Part shown: positions 47,101 through 60,700 of the stretch, piece after piece
Layout: every line of letters begins with the position of its first letter
Numbering within the stretch: position 1 is the stretch's first letter
DNA from: Zeus faber
Taxonomy: Eukaryota > Chordata > Actinopteri > Zeiformes > Zeidae
DNA: 64,000 bases
NCBI GenBank assembly: GCA_960531495.1
Contig: OY482861.1
Coordinates: 496,001-560,000, forward strand
Direction: 5' to 3'
Made by a program: the position numbers and the translations under genes
Notes under the pieces: generated by a model
What the model was told of the DNA's origin: nothing
The model's input: the letters and a program-made list of their open reading frames with translations, nothing else
Databases searched by the model: none

Positions 47101-47608
47101 AATGAAAGATCGAATGAAAGAAAGATTGAAAGATTGACAGAAAGAATGAAAGAAAGATTGAAAGATTGAATGAAAGATTGAAAGAAAGATTGAAAGAAAG
47201 ATTGAATGATTGAAAGAAAGAATGAAAGAAAGATTGAAAGATTGAAAGATTGAAAGAAAGAATGAAAGAAAGATTGAAAGAGAGAAAGATTGAAAGTAAG
47301 AAAGATTGAAAAAAATAATGCAAGAAAAAAGATTGAAAGAAAGATAGATTGAAAGAAAGACTGAAAGAGAGAAAGATTGAAAGAAAGATAGATTGAAAGA
47401 AAGATTGAAAGAAAGAATGAAAGAAAGATTGAAAGATTGAAAGAAAGATTGAAAGATTGAAAGAAAGATTGAAAGAAAATAAATATTGAAAGAAAGATTT
47501 GAAAGAAAGCTTAAAAGAAAGATTGAAAGACTGAAAGAAATAATGAAAGAAAGATAGAAAGAAAGATTGAAAGATTGAAAGAAATTTTGAAAGAAAGATT
47601 GAAAGTTA
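38109..47608. repeat. 3204-bp higher-order repeat, three tandem units
   Basis: Landmarks at 38109, 39979, 38448 and 40386 recur at exactly +3204 (41313, 43183, 41652, 43590). Those at 38109, 39979 and 38448 also recur at +6408 (44517, 46387, 44856). Copies one and two are 3204 bp each; copy three is 3092 bp. Partial units flank them on both sides (from about 36975, and to about 48950). Copies are near-identical, which points to very recent unequal exchange. Confidence 0.88.
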
Positions 47609-50089
47609 TTAAAAATTGAAAGAAAGAATGAAAGAAAGATTGAAATATTGAAAGAAAGATTGAAAGATTGAAAGAAATATTGAAAGAATGAAAGATTTAT
47701 AGTAAGAAAGATTGAAAGAAAGATTGAAAGATTGAAAGAAAGAATGAAAGAAAGATTGAAAGATTGAAAGATTGAAAGAAAGAATGAAAGAAAGATTGAA
47801 AGAGAGAAAGATGGAAAGTAAGAAAGATTGAAAAAAAGAATGCAAGAAAAAAGATTGAAAGAAAGATAGATTGAAAGAAAGGCTGAAAGAGAGAAAGATT
47901 GAAAGAAAGATAGATTGAAAGAAAGATTGAAAGAAAGAATGAAAGATTTAAAGAAGGAATGAAAGAATGAAAGATCGAATGAAAGAAAGATTTGAAAGAA
48001 AGCTTAAAAGAAAGATTGAAAGACTGAAAGAAATAATGAAAGAAAGATAGAAATAAAGATTGAAAGATTGAAAGAAAGAATGAAAGAAATATTGAAAGAT
48101 TGAAAGAAAGATTGAAAGATGGAAAGATTGAAAGAAAGATTGAAAGAGAGATTGAAAGAAAGAGTGAAAGAAAGATTGAAAAAAAAGAACGATCGAAAGA
48201 AAGAATGAATGAAAGATTGAAAGAAAGATTGAAAGATAGATTGAAAGATTGAAAGAAAGAATGAAAGAAAGATTGAAAGATTGAAAGAAAGATTGAAAGA
48301 TTGAAAGAAATATTGAAAGAATGAAAGATTTATAGTAAGAAACATTGAAAGAAAGAATGAAAAAAAGATTGAAAGATTGAAAGATTGAATGAAAGATTGA
48401 AAGAAAGATAGATTGAAAGAAAGAATGAAAGATTGAAAGAAGGAATGAAAGAATGAAAGATCGAATGAAAGAAAGATTGAAAGATTGACAGAAAGAATGA
48501 AAGAAAGATTGAAAGATTGAATGAAAGATTGAAAGAAAGATTGAAAGAAAGATTGAATGATTGAAAGAAAGAATGAAAGAAAGATTGAAAGATTGAAAGA
48601 TTGAAAGAAAGAATGAAAGAAAGATTGAAAGAGAGAAAGATTGAAAGTAAGAAAGATTGAAAAAAATAATGCAAGAAAAAAGATTGAAAGAAAGATAGAT
48701 TGAAAGAAAGACTGAAAGAGAGAAAGATTGAAAGAAAGATAGATTGAAAGAAAGATTGAAAGAAAGAATGAAAGAAAGATTGAAAGATTGAAAGAAAGAT
48801 TGAAAGAAAGACAGAATGATTGAAAAAAGAGAGATTGAAAGAAAGATTGAAAGAAAGATGGAAAGACTGAAAGAAAGAATGAAAGAAAGATTGAAAGAGA
48901 GAAAGATTGAAAGTAAGAAAGATTGAAAGAAAGAATACAAGAAAAAAGATTGAAAGAAAAAAGATTGAAAGAAAGATTGAAAGAGAGAAAGAAAGAAAGA
49001 TTGAAAAATTGAAAGAAAGATTGAAAGATTAAAGGAAGATTGAAAGATTGAAAGAAAGATTGAAAGAAAGAGTGAAAGAAAGATTGAAAGTTTGAAAGAA
49101 AGATTGAAAGAAATATTGAAAGATTGAAAGAAAGATTGAAAGATGGAAAGATTGAAAGAAAGATTGAAAGAGAGATTGAAAGATAGATTGAAAGATTGAA
49201 AGAAAGAATGAAAGAAAGATTGAAAGATAGATTGAAAGATTGAAAGAAAGAATGAAAGAAAGATTGAAAGATTGAAAGAAAGATTGAAAGATTGAAAGAT
49301 TGAAAGAAAGATTGAACGACAAAGTGAAGGAAAGATTGAAAAAAAGAAAGATTGAAAAAAACATTGAGAGAAAGCTTGAAAGAAAGATTGAAAGATTGAA
49401 AGATAGCTTGAAAGAAAGATTGAAAGATTGAAAGATTGAAAGAAAGATTAAAAGAAAGATTGAAAGATTGAAAGGTTGAAAGAAAAATTGAAAGAGAGAT
49501 TGAAAGAAAGAGTGAAAGAAAGACTGAAAAAAAAGAAAGATTGAAAGAAAGATTGAAAGAAAGATTGAAAGATTGAAAGAAAGAATGAAAGAAAGATTGA
49601 AAGAAAGCTTGAAAGAAAGATTGAAAGACTGAAAGAAATATTGAAAGAAAGAGTGAAAGAAAGATCGAAAAAAAGAACGATCGAAAGAAAGTTTGAAAGA
49701 AAGATTGAAAGAAAGAGTGAAAGAAAGATTGAAAGTTTGAAAGAAAGAATGAAAGAAAGATTAAAAGATTGAAAGAAAGAATGAAAGAAAGATTGAAAGA
49801 TTGAATGAAAGAAAGATTGAACAACAGAGTGAAAGAAAGATTGAAAAAAAGAAAGATTGAAAAAAAGATTGAAAGAAAGCTTGAAAGAAAGATTGAAAGA
49901 CTGAAAGAAATATTGAAAGAAAGAGTGAAAGAAAGATCGAAAAAAAAGAACGATCGAAAGAAATAATGAAAGAAAGATAGAAAGAAAGATTGAAAGATTG
50001 AAAGAAATTTTGAAAGAAAGATTGAAAGTAATAAAAATTGAAAGAAAGAATGAAAGAAAGATTGAAAGATTGAAAGAAAGATTGAAAGA

Positions 50090-53000
50090 TTAAAGGAAGA
50101 TTGAAAGATTGAAAGAAAGATTGAAAGAAAGAGTGAAAGAAAGATTGAAAGTTTGAAAGAAAGATTGAAAGAAATATTGAAAGATTGAAAGAAAGATTGA
50201 AAGATGGAAAGATTGAAAGATTGAAAGAAAGATTGAAAGAGAGATTGAAAGATAGATTGAAAGATTGAAAGAAAGAATGAAAGAAAGATTGAAAGATAGA
50301 TTGAAAGATTGAAAGAAAGAATGAAAGAAAGATTGAAAGATTGAAAGAAAGATTGAAAGATTGAAAGATTGAAAGAAAGATTGAACGACAAAGTGAAGGA
50401 AAGATTGAAAAAAAGAAAGATTGAAAAAAACATTGAGAGAAAGCTTGAAAGAAAGATTGAAAGATTGAAAGATAGCTTGAAAGAAAGATTGAAAGATTGA
50501 AAGATTGAAAGAAAGATTAAAAGAAAGATTGAAAGATTGAAAGGTTGAAAGAAAAATTGAAAGAGAGATTGAAAGAAAGAGTGAAAGAAAGACTGAAAAA
50601 AAAGAAAGATTGAAAGAAAGATTGAAAGAAAGATTGAAAGATTGAAAGAAAGAATGAAAGAAAGATTGAAAGAAAGCTTGAAAGAAAGATTGAAAGACTG
50701 AAAGAAATATTGAAAGAAAGAGTGAAAGAAAGATCGAAAAAAAAGAACGATCGAAAGAAAGTTTGAAAGAAAGATTGAAAGAAAGAGTGAAAGAAAGATT
50801 GAAAGTTTGAAAGAAAGAATGAAAGAAAGATTAAAAGATTGAAAGAAAGAATGAAAGAAAGATTGAAAGATTGAATGAAAGAAAGATTGAACAACAGAGT
50901 GAAAGAAAGATTGAAAAAAAGAAAGATTGAAAAAAAGATTGAAAGAAAGCTTGAAAGAAAGATTGAAAGACTGAAAGAAATATTGAAAGAAAGAGTGAAA
51001 GAAAGATCGAAAAAAAAGAACGATCGAAAGAAATAATGAAAGAAAGATAGAAAGAAAGATTGAAAGATTGAAAGAAATTTTGAAAGAAAGATTGAAAGTA
51101 ATAAAAATTGAAAGAAAGAATGAAAGAAAGATTGAAAGATTGAAAGAAAGATTGAAAGATTGAAAGAAATATTGAAAGAATGAAAGATTTATAGTAAGAA
51201 AGATTGAAAGAAAGAATGAAAAAAGATTGAAAGATTGAAAGATTGAATGAAAGATTGAAAGAAGGATAGATTGACAGAAAGAATGAAAGATTGAAAGAAG
51301 GAATGAAAGAATGAAAGATCGAATGAAAGAAAGATTGAAAGATTGAAAGAACGAATGAAAGAAAGATTGAAAGATTGAATGAAAGATTGAAAGAAAGATT
51401 GAAAGAAAGATTGAAAGAAAGATTGAAAGATTGAATGAAAGAATGAAAGAAAATAAATATTGAAAGAAAGATTTGAAAGAAAGCTTAAAAGAAAGATTGA
51501 AAGACTGAAAGAAATAATGAAAGAAAGATAGAAAGAAAGATTGAAAGATTGAAAGAAATTTTGAAAGAAAGATTGAAAGTTATTAAAAATTGAAAGAAAG
51601 AATGAAAGAAAGATTGAAATATTGAAAGAAAGATTGAAAGATTGAAAGAAATATTGAAAGAATTAAAGATTTATAGTAAGAAAGATTGAAAGAAAGATTG
51701 AAAGATTGAAAGAAAGAATGAAAGAAAGATTGAAAGATTGAAAGATTGAAAGAAAGAATGAAAGAAAGATTGAAAGAGAGAAAGATGGAAAGTAAGAAAG
51801 ATTGAAAAAAAGAATGCAAGAAAAAAGATTGAAAGAAAGATAGATTGAAAGAAAGGCTGAAAGAGAGAAAGATTGAAAGAAAGAATGAAAGAAAGATTGA
51901 AAGATTGAAAGAAAGATTGAAAGATTGAAAGAAAGATTGAAAGAAAATAAATATTGAAAGAAAGATTTGAAAGAAAGCTTAAAAGAAAGATTGAAAGACT
52001 GAAAGAAATAATGAAAGAAAGATAGAAAGAAAGATTGAAAGATTGAAAGAAATTTTGAAAGAAAGATTGAAAGTTATTAAAAATTGAAAGAAAGAATGAA
52101 AGAAAGATTGAAATATTGAAAGAAAGATTGAAAGATTGAAAGAAATATTGAAAGAATGAAAGATTTATAGTAAGAAAGATTGAAAGAAAGATTGAAAGAT
52201 TGAAAGAAAGAATGAAAGAAAGAATGAAAGAAAGATTGAAAGATTGAAAGATTGAAAGCTCGAATGAAAGAAAGATTTGAAAGAAAGCTTAAAAGAAAGA
52301 TTGAAAGACTGAAAGAAATAATGAAAGAAAGATAGAAATAAAGATTGAAAGATTGAAAGAAATTTTGAAAGAAAGATTAAAATTAATAAAAATTGAAAGA
52401 AAGAATGAAAGAAAGATTGAAAGATTGAAAGAAAGATTGAAAGATTGAAAGAAATATTGAAAGAATGAAAGATTTATAGTAAGAAACATTGAAAGAAAGA
52501 ATGAAAAAAAGATTGAAAGATTGAAAGATTGAATGAAAGATTGAAAGAAAGATAGATTGAAAGAAAGAATGAAAGATTGAAAGAAGGAATGAAAGAATGA
52601 AAGATCGAATGAAAGAAAGATTGAAAGATTGACAGAAAGAATGAAAGAAAGATTGAAAGATTGAATGAAAGATTGAAAGAAAGATTGAAAGAAAGATTGA
52701 ATGATTGAAAGAAAGAATGAAAGAAAGATTGAAAGATTGAAAGATTGAAAGAAAGAATGAAAGAAAGATTGAAAGAGAGAAAGATTGAAAGTAAGAAAGA
52801 TTGAAAAAAATAATGCAAGAAAAAAGATTGAAAGAAAGATAGATTGAAAGAAAGACTGAAAGAGAGAAAGATTGAAAGAAAGATAGATTGAAAGAAAGAT
52901 TGAAAGAAAGAATGAAAGAAAGATTGAAAGATTGAAAGAAAGATTGAAAGATTGAAAGAAAGATTGAAAGAAAATAAATATTGAAAGAAAGATTTGAAAG

Positions 53001-55820
53001 AAAGCTTAAAAGAAAGATTGAAAGACTGAAAGAAATAATGAAAGAAAGATAGAAAGAAAGATTGAAAGATTGAAAGAAATTTTGAAAGAAAGATTGAAAG
53101 TTATTAAAAATTGAAAGAAAGAATGAAAGAAAGATTGAAATATTGAAAGAAAGATTGAAAGATTGAAAGAAATATTGAAAGAATGAAAGATTTATAGTAA
53201 GAAAGATTGAAAGAAAGATTGAAAGATTGAAAGAAAGAATGAAAGAAAGATTGAAAGATTGAAAGAAAGAATGAAAGAAAGATTGAAAGAGAGAAAGATG
53301 GAAAGTAAGAAAGATTGAAAAAAAGAATGCAAGAAAAAAGATTGAAAGAAAGATAGATTGAAAGAAAGGCTGAAAGAGAGAAAGATTGAAAGAAAGATAG
53401 ATTGAAAGAAAGATTGAAAGAAAGAATGAAAGATTTAAAGAAGAAATGAAAGAATGAAAGATCGAATGAAAGAAAGATTTGAAAGAAAGCTTAAAAGAAA
53501 GATTGAAAGACTGAAAGAAATAATGAAAGAAAGATAGAAATAAAGATTGAAAGATTGAAAGAAAGAATGAAAGAAATATTGAAAGATTGAAAGAAAGATT
53601 GAAAGATGGAAAGATTGAAAGAAAGATTGAAAGAGAGATTGAAAGAAAGAGTGAAAGAAAGATTGAAAAAAAAGAACGATCGAAAGAAAGAATGAATGAA
53701 AGATTGAAAGAAAGATTGAAAGATAGATTGAAAGATTGAAAGAAAGAATGAAAGAAAGATTGAAAGATTGAAAGAAAGATTGAAAGATTGAAAGAAATAT
53801 TGAAAGAATGAAAGATTTATAGTAAGAAACATTGAAAGAAAGAATGAAAAAAAGATTGAAAGATTGAAAGATTGAATGAAAGATTGAAAGAAAGATAGAT
53901 TGAAAGAAAGAATGAAAGATTGAAAGAAGGAATGAAAGAATGAAAGATCGAATGAAAGAAAGATTGAAAGATTGACAGAAAGAATGAAAGAAAGATTGAA
54001 AGATTGAATGAAAGATTGAAAGAAAGATTGAAAGAAAGATTGAATGATTGAAAGAAAGAATGAAAGAAAGATTGAAAGATTGAAAGATTGAAAGAAAGAA
54101 TGAAAGAAAGATTGAAAGAGAGAAAGATTGAAAGTAAGAAAGATTGAAAAAAATAATGCAAGAAAAAAGATTGAAAGAAAGATAGATTGAAAGAAAGACT
54201 GAAAGAGAGAAAGATTGAAAGAAAGATAGATTGAAAGAAAGATTGAAAGAAAGAATGAAAGAAAGACAGAATGATTGAAAAAAGAGAGATTGAAAGAAAG
54301 ATTGAAAGAAAGATGGAAAGACTGAAAGAAAGAATGAAAGAAAGATTGAAAGAGAGAAAGATTGAAAGTAAGAAAGATTGAAAGAAAGAATACAAGAAAA
54401 AAGATTGAAAGAAAAAAGATTGAAAGAAAGATTGAAAGAGAGAAAGAAAGAAAGATTGAAAAATTGAAAGAAAGATTGAAAGATTAAAGGAAGATTGAAA
54501 GATTGAAAGAAAGATTGAAAGAAAGAGTGAAAGAAAGATTGAAAGTTTGAAAGAAAGATTGAAAGAAATATTGAAAGATTGAAAGAAAGATTGAAAGATG
54601 GAAAGATTGAAAGAAAGATTGAAAGAGAGATTGAAAGATAGATTGAAAGATTGAAAGAAAGAATGAAAGAAAGATTGAAAGATAGATTGAAAGATTGAAA
54701 GAAAGAATGAAAGAAAGATTGAAAGATTGAAAGAAAGATTGAAAGATTGAAAGATTGAAAGAAAGATTGAACGACAAAGTGAAGGAAAGATTGAAAAAAA
54801 GAAAGATTGAAAAAAACATTGAGAGAAAGCTTGAAAGAAAGATTGAAAGATTGAAAGATAGCTTGAAAGAAAGATTGAAAGATTGAAAGATTGAAAGAAA
54901 GATTAAAAGAAAGATTGAAAGATTGAAAGGTTGAAAGAAAAATTGAAAGAGAGATTGAAAGAAAGAGTGAAAGAAAGACTGAAAAAAAAGAAAGATTGAA
55001 AGAAAGATTGAAAGAAAGATTGAAAGATTGAAAGAAAGAATGAAAGAAAGATTGAAAGAAAGCTTGAAAGAAAGATTGAAAGACTGAAAGAAATATTGAA
55101 AGAAAGAGTGAAAGAAAGATCGAAAAAAAAGAACGATCGAAAGAAAGTTTGAAAGAAAGATTGAAAGAAAGAGTGAAAGAAAGATTGAAAGTTTGAAAGA
55201 AAGAATGAAAGAACGATTAAAAGATTGAAAGAAAGAATGAAAGAAAGATTGAAAGATTGAATGAAAGAAAGATTGAACAACAGAGTGAAAGAAAGATTGA
55301 AAAAAAGAAAGATTGAAAAAAAGATTGAAAGAAAGCTTGAAAGAAAGATTGAAAGACTGAAAGAAATATTGAAAGAAAGAGTGAAAGAAAGATCGAAAAA
55401 AAAGAACGATCGAAAGAAATAATGAAAGAAAGATAGAAAGAAAGATTGAAAGATTGAAAGAAATTTTGAAAGAAAGATTGAAAGTAATAAAAATTGAAAG
55501 AAAGAATGAAAGAAAGATTGAAAGATTGAAAGAAAGATTGAAAGATTGAAAGAAATATTGAAAGAATGAAAGATTTATAGTAAGAAAGATTGAAAGAAAG
55601 AATGAAAAAAGATTGAAAGATTGAAAGATTGAATGAAAGATTGAAAGAAGGATAGATTGACAGAAAGAATGAAAGATTGAAAGAAGGAATGAAAGAATGA
55701 AAGATCGAATGAAAGAAAGATTGAAAGATTGAAAGAACGAATGAAAGAAAGATTGAAAGATTGAATGAAAGATTGAAAGAAAGATTGAAAGAAAGATTGA
55801 AAGATTGAATGAAAGAATGA
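50090..55820. repeat. Duplicated blocks at 4386-bp offset
   Basis: 50517-50894 matches 54903-55280, and the block starting near 50098 matches that near 54484, both at an offset of 4386 bp. The block 51583-51819 matches 55937-56173 at 4354 bp, so a small deletion (about 32 bp) separates the copies. Confidence 0.75.
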
Positions 55821-57779
55821 AAGAAAATAAATATTGAAAGAAAGATTTGAAAGAAAGCTTAAAAGAAAGATTGAAAGACTGAAAGAAATAATGAAAGAAA
55901 GATAGAAAGAAAGATTGAAAGAAAGATTGAAAGTTATTAAAAATTGAAAGAAAGAATGAAAGAAAGATTGAAATATTGAAAGAAAGATTGAAAGATTGAA
56001 AGAAATATTGAAAGAATTAAAGATTTATAGTAAGAAAGATTGAAAGAAAGATTGAAAGATTGAAAGAAAGAATGAAAGAAAGATTGAAAGATTGAAAGAT
56101 TGAAAGAAAGAATGAAAGAAAGATTGAAAGAGAGAAAGATGGAAAGTAAGAAAGATTGAAAAAAAGAATGCAAGAAAAAAGATTGAAAGAAAGATAGATT
56201 GAAAGAAAGGCTGAAAGAGAGAAAGATTGAAAGAAAGATAGATTGAAAGAAAGATTGAAAGAAAGAATGAAAGATTTAAAGAAGGAATGAAAGAATGAAA
56301 GCTCGAATGAAAGAAAGATTTGAAAGAAAGCTTAAAAGAAAGATTGAAAGACTGAAAGAAATAATGAAAGAAAGATAGAAATAAAGATTGAAAGATTGAA
56401 AGAAATTTTGAAAGAAAGATTAAAATTAATAAAAATTGAAAGAAAGAATGAAAGAAAGATTGAAAGATTGAAAGAAAGATTGAAAGATTGAAAGAAATAT
56501 TGAAAGAATGAAAGATTTATAGTAAGAAACATTGAAAGAAAGAATGAAAAAAAGATTGAAAGATTGAAAGATTGAATGAAAGATTGAAAGAAAGATAGAT
56601 TGAAAGAAAGAATGAAAGATTGAAAGAAGGAATGAAAGAATGAAAGATCGAATGAAAGAAAGATTGAAAGATTGACAGAAAGAATGAAAGAAAGATTGAA
56701 AGATTGAATGAAAAATTGAAAGAAATATTGAAAGAAAGATTGAATGATTGAAAGAAAGATTGAAAGAAAGATTGAAAGATTGAAAGATTGAAAGAAAGAA
56801 TGAAAGAAAGATTGAAAGAGAGAAAGATTGAAAGTAAGAAAGATTGAAAAAAATAATGCAAGAAAAAAGATTGAAAGAAAGATGGATTGAAAGAAAGACT
56901 GAAAGAGAGAAAGATTGAAAGAAAGATAGATTGAAAGAAAGATTGAAAGAAAGAATGAAAGAAAGATTGAAAGATTGAAAGAAAGATTGAAAGATTGAAA
57001 GAAAGATTGAAAGAAAATAAATATTGAAAGAAAGATTTGAAAGAAAGCTTAAAAGAAAGATTGAAAGACTGAAAGAAATAATGAAAGAAAGATAGAAATA
57101 AAGATTGAAAGATTGAAAGAAATTTTGAAAGAAAGATTAAAATTAATAAAAATTGAAAGAAAGAATGAAAGAAAGATTGAAAGATTGAAAGAAAGATTGA
57201 AAGATTGAAAGAAATATTGAAAGAATGAAAGATTTATAGTGAGAAACATTGAAAGAAAGAATGAAAAAAAGATTGAAAGATTGAAAGATTGAATGAAAGA
57301 TTGAAAGAAAGATAGATTGAAAGAAAGAATGAAAGATTGAAAGAAGGAATGAAAGAATGAAAGATCGAATGAAAGAAAGATTGAAAGATTGACAGAAAGA
57401 ATGAAAGAAAGATTGAAAGATTGAATGAAAGATTGAAAGAAAGATTGAAAGAAAGATTGAATGATTGAAAGAAAGATTGAAAGAAAGATTGAAAGATTGA
57501 AAGATTGAAAGAAAGAATGAAAGAAAGATTGAAAGAGAGAAAGATTGAAAGTAAGAAAGATTGAAAAAAATAATGCAAGAAAAAAGATTGAAAGAAAGAT
57601 AGATTGAAAGAAAGACTGAAAGAGAGAAAGATTGAAAGTAAGAAAGATTGAAAAAAATAATGCAAGAAAAAAGATTGAAAGAAAGATAGATTGAAAGAAA
57701 GACTGAAAGAAAGATTGAAAGATTGAAAGAAAGATTGAAAGAAAGATTGAAAGATTGAAATATTGAAAGAAAGAATGAA

Positions 57780-60700
57780 AGAATGAAAGAAAGATCGAAA
57801 AAAAAGAACGATCGAAAGAAAGTTTGAAAGAAAGATTGAAAGAAAGAGTGAAAGAAAGATTGAAAGTTTGAAAGAAAGAATGAAAGAAAGATTAAAAGAT
57901 TGAAAGAAAGAATGAAAGAAAGATTGAAAGATTGAATGAAAGAAAGATTGAACGACAGAGTGAAAGAAAGATTGAAAAAAAGAAAGATTGAAAAAAAGAT
58001 TGAAAGAAAGCTTGAAAGAAAGATTGAAAGACTGAAAGAAATATTGAAAGAAAGAGTGAAAGAAAGATCGAAAAAAAAGAACGATCGAAAGAAATAATGA
58101 AAGAAAGATAAAAAGAAAGATTGAAAGATTGAAAGAAATTTTGAAAGAAAGATTGAAAGTAATAAAAATTGAAAGAAAGAATGAAAGAAAGATTGAAAGA
58201 TTGAAATAAAGATTGAAAGATTGAAAGAAATATTGAAAGAATGAAAGATTTATAGTAAGAAAGATTGAAAGAAAGAATGAAAAAAGATTGAAAGATTGAA
58301 AGATTGAATGAAAGATTGAAAGAAGGATAGATTGACAGAAAGAATGAAAGATTGAAAGAAGGAATGAAAGAATGAAAGATCGAATGAAAGAAAGATTGAA
58401 AGATTGAAAGAACGAATGAAAGAAAGATTGAAAGATTGAATGAAAGATTGAAAGAAAGATTGAAAGAAAGATTGAAAGATTGAATGAAAGAATGAAAGAA
58501 AGATTGAAAGATTGAAAGAATGAAAGAAAGATTGAAAGATTGAAAGATTGAAAGAAAGAATGAAAGAAAGATTGAAAGAGAGAAAGATTGAAAGTAAGAA
58601 AGATTGAAAAAAAGAATGCAAGGAAAAAGATTGAAAGAAAGATAGATTGAAAGAAAGACTGAAAGAGAGAAAGATTGAAAGAAAGATAGATTGAAAGAAA
58701 GATTGAAAGAAAGAATGAATGATTGAAAAAAGAGAGATTGAAAGAAAGATTGAAAGAAAGATTGAAATAGAGAAATATTGAAAGTAAGAAAGATTGAAAG
58801 AAAGAATACAAGAAAAAAGATTGAAAGAAAAAAGATTGAAAGAAAGACTGAAAGAGAGAAAGAAAGAAAGATTGAAAGATTGAAAGAAAGACTGAAAGAG
58901 AGAAAGAAAGAAAGATTGAAAGATTGAAAGAAAGAATGATTGAAAGATTGAAAGATTGAAAGATTGAAAGAAAGAATGAAAGAAAGATTGAAAGAGAGAA
59001 ATATTGAAAGTAAGAAAGATTGAAAGAAAGAATACATGAAAAAAGATTGAAAGAAAAAAGATTGAAAGATTGAAAGAAAGAATGAAAGAAAGATTGAAAG
59101 ATTGAAAGATTGAAAGAAAGAATGAAAGAAAGATTGAAAGAGAGAAAGATTGAAAGTAAGAAAGATTGAAAAAAAGAATGCAAGAAAAAAGATTGAAAGA
59201 AAGATAGATTGAAAGAAAGACTGAAAGAAAGAATGAAAGAAAGATTGAAAGATTGAAAGAAAGATTGAAAGAAAGACTGAAAGAGAGAAAGATTGAAAGA
59301 AAGATAGATTGAAAGAAAGATTGAAAGAAAGAATGAAAGAAAGATTGAAAGATTGAAAGAAAGATTGAAAGAAAGAAAGAATGATTGAAAAAAGAGAGAT
59401 TGAAAGAAAGATTGAAAGAAAGATGGAAAGACTGAACGAAAGAATGAAAGAAAGATTGAAAGAGAGAAAGATTGAAAGTAAGAAAGATTGAAAGAAAGAA
59501 TACAAGAAAAAAGATTGAAAGAAAAAAGATTGAAAGAAAGATTGAAAGAGAGAAAGAAAGAAAGATTGAAAGATTGAAAGAAAGATTGAAAGATTAAAGG
59601 AAGATTGAAAGATTGAAAGAAAGATTGAAAGAAAGAGTGAAAGAAAGCTTGAAAGAAAGATTGAAAGAAAGACTTAAAGAAAGATTGAAAGATTGAAAGA
59701 AAGAATGAAAGAAAGATTGAAAGATTGAAAGAAAGATTGAAAGATTGAAAGAAAGATTGAAAGAAAATAAATATTGAAAGAAAGATTTGAAAGAAAGCTT
59801 AAAAGAAAGATTGAAAGACTGAATGAAATAATGAAAGAAAGATAGAAAGAAAGATTGAAAGATTGAAAGAAATTTTGAAAGAAAGATTGAAAGTTATTAA
59901 AAATTGAAAGAAAGAATGAAAGAAAGATTGAAATATTGAAAGAAAGATTGAAAGATTGAAAGAAATATTGAAAGAATGAAAGATTTATAGTAAGAAAGAT
60001 TGAAAGAAAGATTGAAAGATTGAAAGAAAGAATGAAAGAAAGATTGAAAGATTGAAAGATTGAAAGAAAGAATGAAAGAAAGATTGAAAGAGAGAAAGAT
60101 GGAAAGTAAGAAAGATTGAAAAAAAGAATGCAAGAAAAAAGATTGAAAGAAAGATAGATTGAAAGAAAGGCTGAAAGAGAGAAAGATTGAAAGAAAGATA
60201 GATTGAAAGAAAGATTGAAAGAAAGAATGAAAGATTTAAAGAAGGAATGAAAGAATGAAAGCTCGAATGAAAGAAAGATTTGAAAGAAAGCTTAAAAGAA
60301 AGATTGAAAGACTGAAAGAAATAATGAAAGAAAGATTAAAATTAATAAAAATTGAAAGAAAGAATGAAAGAAAGATTGAAAGATTGAAAGAAAGATTGAA
60401 AGATTGAAAGAAATATTGAAAGAATGAAAGATTTATAGTAAGAAACATTGAAAGAAAGAATGAAAAAAAGATTGAAAGATTGAAAGATTGAATGAAAGAT
60501 TGAAAGAAAGATAGATTGAAAGAAAGAATGAAAGATTGAAAGAAGGAATGAAAGAATGAAAGATCGAATGAAAGAAAGATTGAAAGATTGACAGAAAGAA
60601 TGAAAGAAAGATTGAAAGATTGAAAGAAAGAATGAAAGAAAGATTGAAAGATTGAAAGATTGAAAGAAAGAATGAAAGAAAGATTGAAAGAGAGAAAGAT

